From positions 1-10,829 of the forward strand of contig CAZPYY010000035.1 of assembly GCA_964590995.1 (NCBI GenBank): DNA of 10,829 nt. Direction: 5' to 3'. Below the pieces are notes generated by a model. That model was given only the letters and a program-made list of their open reading frames with translations, made no database searches and was not told the origin of the DNA. Position 1 is the first letter of the stretch, and each line of letters opens with the position of its first letter. Shown piece after piece: positions 1-4,294 of this stretch. Origin of the DNA: Susulua sp964590995. Its GTDB lineage: Bacteria > Omnitrophota > Gorgyraeia > Duberdicusellales > 4484-171. A program made the position numbers and the translations under genes.

Positions 1-594
1 CATCCTTATCCGATGATTGTTAGGGATTTTCAGGCTGTTATTGGAAAAGAAGCAAGAACACAAATTTTAAAGAAAGAAGGAAAACTCCCCAGTTACCTGG
101 TTGCTTGTGTCGGCGGGGGAAGTAATTCCATGGGGCTTTTTTACCCCTTCTATAGAGATAAAAAGGTTAAATTTATTGGTGTTGAAGCTGCTGGATTCGG
201 TCTAGATTCCTATAATGCAGCCTCTTTGCTTAAAGGCCAACCGGGAGTATTCCAAGGCTCGAAATCTTACGTCCTTCAAGATGAATTTGGCCAGATAAAG
301 AATGCCCACTCTATAGCTCCCGGTTTAGATTATCCGGGAGTAGGGCCTGAGCACTCTTTTTATAAGGTAACCAAGAGGGCTGAGTATGTAGCAATAAGCG
401 ATAAAGAGGCAGTAGAGGGGTTTAAGATGCTCTCAGAGCTTGAGGGGATAATTCCAGCTCTTGAGACCTCCCATGCTATCTACTATTTAAAGAAACTGGC
501 CAAAAGAGGGAAGGGCAAGATAGCCTTAGTTTGTCTCTCGGGAAGAGGAGATAAGGATTTAGAGATTATTCAAAAGTATAAGGCAATAAAATAA
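1..594 (+). CDS. trpB: Tryptophan synthase beta chain, C-terminal part (5' end outside window)
   Basis: TrpB joins indole, received from TrpA, with L-serine to make L-tryptophan using pyridoxal phosphate (PLP) in the cytoplasm. The reading frame is open from base 1 and enters with HPYP just before IVRDFQAVIGKEA, a conserved TrpB stretch, so about the last 197 residues are present and the PLP lysine lies upstream. Visible landmarks are the glycine-rich GGGSN loop that holds the PLP phosphate (112-126), the GVEAAG strand, the PGLDYPGVGPEHS segment, EGIIPALETSHA, and SGRGDKD (538-552), whose serine faces the pyridine nitrogen in the family. The stop is one base before the trpA start, so the two are almost certainly translationally coupled. 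The first ATG in the window, at 13, is an internal methionine and not the gene start. Confidence 0.97.
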   Translation, partial: HPYPMIVRDFQAVIGKEARTQILKKEGKLPSYLVACVGGGSNSMGLFYPFYRDKKVKFIGVEAAGFGLDSYNAASLLKGQPGVFQGSKSYVLQDEFGQIKNAHSIAPGLDYPGVGPEHSFYKVTKRAEYVAISDKEAVEGFKMLSELEGIIPALETSHAIYYLKKLAKRGKGKIALVCLSGRGDKDLEIIQKYKAIK

Positions 595-595
595 G

Positions 596-1384
596 GTGAT
601 GAGGCTAGAAGATAAATTTAAAGAGCTAAGAAAAAAGAAAAAAAAGGCTTTTATAGTTTACGTTCCTTTTGGTTTTCCCACTATCAAAGCTACCAAAGGT
701 ATTTGCTTAAGTCTACAGAGGGGAGGAGTAGACGCAATTGAGTTAGGTATTCCTTTCTCAGACCCTTTGGCTGATGGGCCGATTATCCAAAAAGCAACTA
801 CAACTGCACTGTCAAGAGGAGCAAACTTAGATAATTTTTTTAAAGAACTCTCGCAGCTAAAACAATCTTTAAAAATTCCTGTAGCAATTATGTCTTACTA
901 CAATCCTATTTTTAAGTTTGGTTTGGTGAAGTTCCTTAAGAAAATGAAGCAGTTGGGAGCTAGCGCTTTGATAAATGTTGATATGCCTTTAGAAGAAGGT
1001 ACTGAATATATAAAAGAAGCTAGAAAGCTTAATATAGATACCATTTTCTTTGTTACTCCGGTTACCTCAGCCAAACGTATTAAAAGAATAGTAAAGCAAT
1101 CACGAGGGTTTATTTACTATATCTCGGTAACCGGTATAACCGGCCCTAAAGATTTAAAATATGCCTCGCTAGCACCCCATGTTAAGAGCATAAAGCGAGT
1201 AACCAGGGTGCCTGTATGTGTAGGCTTTGGTATTCACAGCAGAGAGCAGGTTGCTAAAATCAATACCTTTAGTGATGGGGTAATTGTAGGAAGCGAAATA
1301 GTTAAATTCATTGACAAACATTATCGAGATAAGAACTTTTTAAATAAACTGAAGAACCACGTAAAATCTTTAAGAAATCCCTAA
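596..1384 (+). CDS. trpA: Tryptophan synthase alpha chain
   Basis: TrpA cleaves indole-3-glycerol phosphate to indole and glyceraldehyde 3-phosphate, and passes indole through a tunnel to TrpB. The protein has 262 residues, normal for this TIM barrel. From the GTG start the two catalytic acids fall at Glu49 (AIELGIPFSDP) and Asp60 (DPLADGP), the same numbers as in the E. coli enzyme. The phosphate-binding loops are seen as SVTGITGPK and, near the end, VCVGFGIHSREQV plus GVIVGSEIVK. The start could be GTG at 596 or ATG at 599; the junction TAAGGTGATG leaves no room for a separate ribosome site, so coupling to trpB is likely. Residues 13-17 are a lysine run written with an 8-A homopolymer (638-645), prone to sequencing or replication slippage, but the frame is intact. 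Confidence 0.97.
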   Translation: MMRLEDKFKELRKKKKKAFIVYVPFGFPTIKATKGICLSLQRGGVDAIELGIPFSDPLADGPIIQKATTTALSRGANLDNFFKELSQLKQSLKIPVAIMSYYNPIFKFGLVKFLKKMKQLGASALINVDMPLEEGTEYIKEARKLNIDTIFFVTPVTSAKRIKRIVKQSRGFIYYISVTGITGPKDLKYASLAPHVKSIKRVTRVPVCVGFGIHSREQVAKINTFSDGVIVGSEIVKFIDKHYRDKNFLNKLKNHVKSLRNP

Positions 1385-1396
1385 CAGTAATACTGC

Positions 1397-1416
1397 ATAC
1401 GACATACTATATACGA
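1397..1416 (+). repeat. Short ATACGA direct repeat in the trpA-M16 gap
   Basis: The 51-base gap between trpA and the M16 protease contains ATACGA at 1397-1402 and again at 1411-1416, 14 bases apart, inside a run of alternating ATA/TAC-like triplets. It is the only sequence with internal regularity in this gap, and it may be a fragment of an interspersed repeat or chance in AT-rich DNA. Confidence 0.3.
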
Positions 1417-1435
1417 TATACCAAACAATTAATTT

Positions 1436-2713
1436 ATGCATGAGGTAATAAATATCAATGGCGTAGATTTTATATTCTCCCCCTTCCAAAATATAGAGAC
1501 CGCATCTTTGGGAGTATTTTTGCGAGGCGGAGCTCGTTTTGAAGATAGAAAAGTAAAAGGCATTGCCCACTTCTTAGAGCATATGATCTTTAAAGGGAGT
1601 CGAAGCTATTCACATCGGCAGATAAAAAGAGAGATTGAAGGCCGAGGAGGCTCTTTAAATGCTTTTACTGCCCAGGAGATAACTACTTATTATGCCCACT
1701 TTCTAAACAAAAATCTCCCCCGGGCTTTGGATATCCTTCTTGATATGGTATTTAACCCCTTGCTTAAGGAACAAGAGATCAATAAAGAAAGAAACGTAAT
1801 CTTAGAAGAGATAAAGATGTATAATGACCTTCCTTCTTCTCGGGCCGGTATGCTCCTGGATCGTCTGCTTTGGAAGAATCACCCTTTGGGTGAGGAGATT
1901 ATTGGGCAGATAGATACAGTTAACGGAATAAGCCGCTTGGATTTAGACAATTTTCGGAAAAAATACTATATACCCTCTAACATAGTTATTTCTTTTAGCG
2001 GAGCATACAATAAAGATAAAATAGCCGATTTATTGGCTGAGAAGATAAGAAAAACTAAACAGAAAGTTAATCTTAAATACTCTAGCCCTTCTCCTTGCCA
2101 GGGGTTAGAGGTAAGGTGTGAGAAAAAGAGCCTTGAGCAGTCACATCTTTGCTTGGGTTTCAGGAGTATCTCTTACCGAAGCGAGAAGAGATTGATCGCA
2201 CAACTGCTAAATGTAATCTTAGGCGCTAACATGAGTAGTCGTTTATTTGAAGAGCTAAGAGAGAAAAGATCTTTGTGCTATGATGTTTCTACTGAGATTA
2301 GAAAGTATAGAGACAGCGGCGCCTTCTCAATACACCTGGGGTTAGATAAGAGTAAATTAGCAGTAGCTCTGGGTTCCCTTCTTAGAGAGCTAGATAAGAT
2401 AAAGAGGAAAGAGGTTTCCAGCCGCGAGCTATCCCGGGCAAAAGATTACTTTCTTGGCCAGCTGGCTTTGAGTCTAGAGCGCCCTCAGGGACGGATGTTT
2501 TATCTTGCTGAGAGTTTTTTGACTTTAGGTAAGATTTATAACTTTGGTCAGGTTAAAGAAAAAGTGGAGGCTGTTAATCCAAAAGAGATTAAGAGCCTGG
2601 CTAAAGATATATTTAAATTTGAGAATATGCGTATTTCTTATGTTGGTAATATTAAAGATAGGTCCGAGGGACTAATAAGAAAAATAGCAAAAAAGGGGAT
2701 ATCTCATTCCTAA
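1436..2713 (+). CDS. M16 family zinc metallopeptidase (processing-peptidase type)
   Basis: M16 peptidases degrade peptides or remove leader segments with an inverted zinc motif. This 425-residue protein has HFLEH at 45-49, in which the two histidines bind zinc and Glu48 is the catalytic base. ERNVILEEIKMYND follows, with Glu125 exactly 76 residues after His49, the spacing of the third zinc ligand in mitochondrial processing peptidase beta. GGSLNAFTAQEITTYYAHF between them is also typical. The second half carries the inactive M16 C-domain, including ANMSSRLFEELREKRSLCYDVSTE. Length and order fit the single-chain bacterial group (B. subtilis MlpA-like, about 410 residues). The substrate cannot be deduced and no signal peptide is visible. 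No Shine-Dalgarno motif precedes the ATG at 1436, so the start is the weaker part of the call. The 3' end overlaps rsfS. Confidence 0.93.
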   Translation: MHEVININGVDFIFSPFQNIETASLGVFLRGGARFEDRKVKGIAHFLEHMIFKGSRSYSHRQIKREIEGRGGSLNAFTAQEITTYYAHFLNKNLPRALDILLDMVFNPLLKEQEINKERNVILEEIKMYNDLPSSRAGMLLDRLLWKNHPLGEEIIGQIDTVNGISRLDLDNFRKKYYIPSNIVISFSGAYNKDKIADLLAEKIRKTKQKVNLKYSSPSPCQGLEVRCEKKSLEQSHLCLGFRSISYRSEKRLIAQLLNVILGANMSSRLFEELREKRSLCYDVSTEIRKYRDSGAFSIHLGLDKSKLAVALGSLLRELDKIKRKEVSSRELSRAKDYFLGQLALSLERPQGRMFYLAESFLTLGKIYNFGQVKEKVEAVNPKEIKSLAKDIFKFENMRISYVGNIKDRSEGLIRKIAKKGISHS

Positions 2714-3080
2714 AGAATCTGTAGCCAGTAAAGCAAAAGCCTTAAAGATAGTAGAATTTATCTTAGCCAAAAAGGCCAAGGATATAGTTATCTTAAACGT
2801 AAGTGATCAGAGCGGTTTTTGTGACTATTTTGTCATTTGTTCTGCCTCCTCATCAAGGCAGGTAGATGCAATTCATCAGGAGACGGTAAAGCTATGCAGG
2901 AAAGATAAGATAAAAGTTCGTTCTCATCAAGACGATGAATCTTCACGCTGGATACTTGTTGACCTATTCGATGTTATTCTTCACATATTCCTTGAAGAAG
3001 CCAGAGAATTTTACAACCTTGAATATTTATGGAATACAGCCAAGAAAGTAAGGTTACCCTCCATTCTTAAAGCCAAATAA
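2706..3080 (+). CDS. rsfS: Ribosomal silencing factor RsfS (Iojap family), rare ATT start
   Basis: RsfS binds ribosomal protein L14 and blocks joining of the 30S and 50S subunits, lowering translation in starvation. The open frame matches the family throughout: AKDIVILNVSDQSGFCDYFVICSA, then SSSRQVDAIHQE, SSRWILVDLFDVILHIF, and the closing EFYNLEYLWNTAKK. The frame is open only from 2688 and contains no ATG, GTG or TTG before the conserved core. ATT at 2706 is the only known initiator that fits. It gives a 124-residue protein of usual length, starting (M)PKESVASKAKAL, and lies seven bases after the purine run AAGGGG (2693-2698). It would overlap the protease gene by eight bases, suggesting coupled translation. 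The family assignment is firm and the start codon is an inference; a base error that destroyed an ordinary start is the main alternative. Confidence 0.9.
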   Translation: MPKESVASKAKALKIVEFILAKKAKDIVILNVSDQSGFCDYFVICSASSSRQVDAIHQETVKLCRKDKIKVRSHQDDESSRWILVDLFDVILHIFLEEAREFYNLEYLWNTAKKVRLPSILKAK

Positions 3081-3100
3081 GTTATCACCCAAAAATAAGA

Positions 3101-3132
3101 TTGTAATTCAAATTTAATTACAAAACTTTTTT
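3101..3132 (+). terminator. Probable AT-rich intrinsic terminator after rsfS
   Basis: TTGTAATT at 3101-3108 and AATTACAA at 3116-3123 form an 8-bp perfect hairpin with a 7-base loop, and six T follow at 3127-3132 after AAC. It lies 20 bases after the rsfS stop and would end the trp-M16-rsfS transcript. The stem is almost all A/T, so it may be weak. A second perfect pairing, AAGATTGTAA (3097-3106) with TTACAATCTT (3131-3140), is mutually exclusive with it. Confidence 0.5.
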
Positions 3133-3146
3133 ACAATCTTTACCGA

Positions 3147-3187
3147 TTTTATTTTTTAATCTGAAATTTAAAAAATAAAAAAATTTC
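3147..3187. repeat. Nested A/T inverted repeats upstream of the 3208 promoter
   Basis: TTTTATTTTTTAA (3147-3159) is perfectly complementary to TTAAAAAATAAAA (3168-3180) around an 8-base loop. GAAATTT (3163-3169) also pairs with AAATTTC (3181-3187). Together with the A-run at 3188-3195 this is a strongly A/T-biased block just upstream of a TTGACA box. It could work as a bent or UP-element-like activating region, or as a terminator readable from either strand. Low sequence complexity makes chance pairing more likely than usual. Confidence 0.4.
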
Positions 3188-3207
3188 AAAAAAAATGTGA
3201 AAAAGTG

Positions 3208-3235
3208 TTGACAATTTTGATAATTTTGTTAAATT
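3208..3235 (+). promoter_or_regulatory. Sigma-70-type promoter for the small basic peptide gene
   Basis: A perfect -35 box TTGACA lies at 3208-3213, and TAAATT at 3230-3235 serves as a -10 box after a 16-base spacer. Transcription would begin near 3242 and leave a leader of about 50 bases before the ATG at 3293. The 40 bases upstream are nearly all A and T, as in promoters with an UP element. This is the best -35 match I found in the window. Confidence 0.6.
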
Positions 3236-3279
3236 AGATGTAGAGGGTTATCCCGACATTGGGTTGGGAACAAAAAAAT

Positions 3280-3288
3280 AGGAGGTGA
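3280..3288 (+). promoter_or_regulatory. Near-perfect Shine-Dalgarno site of the small basic peptide gene
   Basis: AGGAGGTGA is an uninterrupted 9-base complement to the usual 16S rRNA 3' end, four bases before the ATG at 3293. It fixes the start of the tiny gene and implies heavy translation. Most other genes here have weak or no such site. Confidence 0.8.
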
Positions 3289-3292
3289 ACAA

Positions 3293-3358
3293 ATGGCAAA
3301 GAAGAGAAAAGCAGCAAAGAAAGCAAAGAAGAAAGTAGCAAAGAAGAAAAAGAAATAA
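3293..3358 (+). CDS. 21-residue lysine/alanine-rich basic peptide
   Basis: The product has 21 residues: 13 Lys, 1 Arg, 5 Ala, 1 Val and the initiator Met, with no acidic or aromatic residue. It begins MAKKRKAAKK and ends in five lysines before TAA. The composition is that of the tails of histone H1-like and other nucleic-acid-binding proteins, so binding to DNA or rRNA is a reasonable inference, but no family can be named. Reasons to call it real are the TTGACA promoter, the nine-base Shine-Dalgarno match at ideal spacing, a start and stop in the same frame, and a GC-rich hairpin 40 bases after the stop. It stands alone as its own transcription unit between rsfS and ribE. The alternative is an upstream leader peptide for the structured RNA that follows. 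Mixed AAG/AAA and GCA codons argue against a simple A-tract artefact. Confidence 0.7.
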   Translation: MAKKRKAAKKAKKKVAKKKKK

Positions 3359-3398
3359 GAGTTTTACGAAGGTAAAAGAAAACACCTTGAGAATATAA

Positions 3399-3424
3399 AC
3401 CCCGCGCCCAAAAGCGCGGGGTGT
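3399..3424 (+). terminator. GC-rich hairpin, probable terminator of the basic peptide gene
   Basis: ACCCCGCGC (3399-3407) pairs perfectly with GCGCGGGGT (3414-3422) around the six-base loop CCAAAA, giving a 9-bp stem that stands out in this AT-rich region. The following bases (GTCTTCGTTTAT) are only moderately T-rich, so termination may be incomplete. A competing fold pairs ACGAAG (3366-3371) and ACACC (3382-3386) with the continuous GGTGTCTTCGT at 3420-3430, shortening the inner stem to 6 bp. Confidence 0.65.
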
Positions 3425-3428
3425 CTTC

Positions 3429-3583
3429 GTTTATAGAGGGATGCCCGGTTTAGGCGAATCCTAAACCGTTCAATAGAGCTAGGTGGAGAATCACCCCCTG
3501 CTTTATAATGTTATATTTATAACTTCTTACCTAAGTGGGGGATAGGATGGTAAGAACCGTCCCCCATTTCTCTATAGATTTTT
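3429..3583 (+). ncRNA. Unassigned structured RNA candidate of about 150 nt upstream of ribE
   Basis: Bases 3429-3443 pair with 3565-3579 without a gap over 15 bp, including four G-U pairs; the core is TATAGAG against CTCTATA. Five T (3579-3583) follow, so the closing helix could also end the transcript. Inside it are a perfect 9-bp hairpin, CGGTTTAGG (3446-3454) with CCTAAACCG (3460-3468) and loop CGAAT; GGTG/CACC (3482-3485/3492-3495); TTATAA/TTATAA (3503-3508/3517-3522); and TTCTTACC (3524-3531) with GGTAAGAA (3549-3556). A five-G run (3537-3541) can pair with either of two five-C runs (3494-3498 or 3561-3565), so switching is possible. No substantial open frame fills it. I do not recognise the family: the conserved elements of the FMN riboswitch, 6S, SRP, tmRNA and RNase P RNA are absent. 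It could be read from the 3208 promoter through the GC hairpin. Confidence 0.45.
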
Positions 3584-3593
3584 ATCCTCACTA

Positions 3594-3602
3594 TGATATA
3601 AT
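3594..3602 (+). promoter_or_regulatory. Extended -10 promoter of ribE predicting a leaderless mRNA
   Basis: TGATATAAT is a perfect extended -10 element (TGnTATAAT). Its TATAAT occupies 3597-3602, exactly -12 to -7 relative to the A of the ribE ATG at 3609, so transcription would start on the start codon itself. No Shine-Dalgarno sequence precedes ribE, which agrees with this. The -35 region (TAGATT at 3575-3580) is poor and overlaps the closing helix of the structured RNA. Confidence 0.6.
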
Positions 3603-3608
3603 CCCTTT

Positions 3609-4187
3609 ATGTTTACCGGAATAGTAAGAGAAATTGGTAAGGTTAAGAAGATTACTAAGGGCGGCTCCTCTATAAAATTGGGAATAGAATCTAACGTTGT
3701 TTTAACCGAAGCTAATCTTTCAGATAGCATCTCGGTAAACGGAGTCTGTCTTACTTTATCCTCGAAGGATAAGAATACTTTTTTCTTTGATGCGATAAGT
3801 TCTACTCTAAAGAACACCAACCTTAAGCGACTTAAAAAAGGTGACTGTGTAAATTTAGAACCGGCTCTAAGTTTAGGAGAAAAGGTAGGGGGGCATTTTG
3901 TCTTAGGTCATATTGATAGTGAGTTGAAATTAAGAAGGCTAATTAAGAAACCCGGTCTTTGGCAATTAGAGATAGATTTACCCCCTATGTTCAGAAAGAA
4001 TGTATTGGCTAATGGTTCAATCGCAATAGAGGGAATCTCTTTTACCATAAAGAAAGTTCTTCCGCGAACCTTTACCGTTGATATCATTCCTTTTACTTAC
4101 GAGAACACTACCATAAAGTATAAAAGAATAGGCGACTTCTTAAATATAGAATTCGATTATCTTCTTAAACAGAAGAACGGGGGGTAG
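3609..4187 (+). CDS. ribE: Riboflavin synthase, alpha type, with short C-terminus
   Basis: The enzyme dismutates two molecules of 6,7-dimethyl-8-ribityllumazine into riboflavin and a pyrimidine product, the last step of vitamin B2 synthesis. It shows the hallmark start MFTGIVREIGKV and two tandem lumazine-binding barrels: the first has SISVNGVCLT, and GGHFVLGHID opens the second, which carries GSIAIEGISFTI. It ends NIEFDYLLKQKNGG at 192 residues, whereas E. coli and B. subtilis enzymes have 213-215; the missing part is most of the C-terminal helix used for trimer formation. Its last ten bases, with the TAG stop, lie within tRNA-Pro. There is no ribosome site upstream, and translation is probably leaderless. 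No other riboflavin gene is in the window. The enzyme identity is secure. Confidence 0.95.
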   Translation: MFTGIVREIGKVKKITKGGSSIKLGIESNVVLTEANLSDSISVNGVCLTLSSKDKNTFFFDAISSTLKNTNLKRLKKGDCVNLEPALSLGEKVGGHFVLGHIDSELKLRRLIKKPGLWQLEIDLPPMFRKNVLANGSIAIEGISFTIKKVLPRTFTVDIIPFTYENTTIKYKRIGDFLNIEFDYLLKQKNGG

Positions 4188-4255
4188 CGCAGTTTGGCTA
4201 GCGCGCTTCGTTCGGGACGAAGAGGCCGCGGGTTCAAGTCCCGCCCTCCCGACCA
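4178..4255 (+). tRNA. tRNA-Pro, anticodon CGG, CCA encoded
   Basis: A complete cloverleaf folds. The acceptor stem is 4178-4184 with 4245-4251 (seven pairs, one G-U, with the C1-G72 pair typical of bacterial tRNA-Pro). The D stem is GCGC/GCGC (4187-4190/4201-4204) with GG in the loop. The anticodon stem is CTTCG/CGAAG (4206-4210/4218-4222) around loop TTCGGGA, putting anticodon CGG at 4213-4215, which reads CCG. The T arm is GCGGG/CCCGC (4228-4232/4240-4244) with loop TTCAAGT. Discriminator A4252 and CCA 4253-4255 are encoded. The 5' part overlaps the ribE stop, and the carbamoyltransferase starts 39 bases after the CCA. No promoter of its own is evident, so it is probably cut from the ribE transcript by RNase P. 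Confidence 0.96.
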
Positions 4256-4294
4256 TATTTCACCTTTCGGCTAATTTGGAAAAGAGAAAAGTCT

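Noticed and set aside
1399..1429. Leaderless promoter for the M16 gene
   Set aside because: AACAAT sits at the right distance (1424-1429) but matches only four of six bases, and the nearest -35-like ACGACA is 19 bases away. It is too weak to list.
2689..2713. Programmed frameshift from the M16 protease into rsfS at the slippery A AAA AAG
   Set aside because: The heptamer is in correct phase for -1 slippage, but the -1 frame stops at 2722-2724 and rsfS lies in the +1 frame, so this cannot make a fusion.
3243..3583. tmRNA, RNase P RNA, 6S or SRP RNA
   Set aside because: The length and neighbouring short open frame brought these to mind, but no tRNA-like ends, RNase P core, SRP GGAA/AGCA loops or recognisable 6S bubble sequence is present.
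3429..3608. FMN riboswitch upstream of ribE
   Set aside because: The position is suggestive and GGATGGTAAGAA faintly recalls the end of the RFN element, but the conserved GGCAGGGTG, ACCGGCGGT and CCGAC blocks are missing and the helix layout differs.
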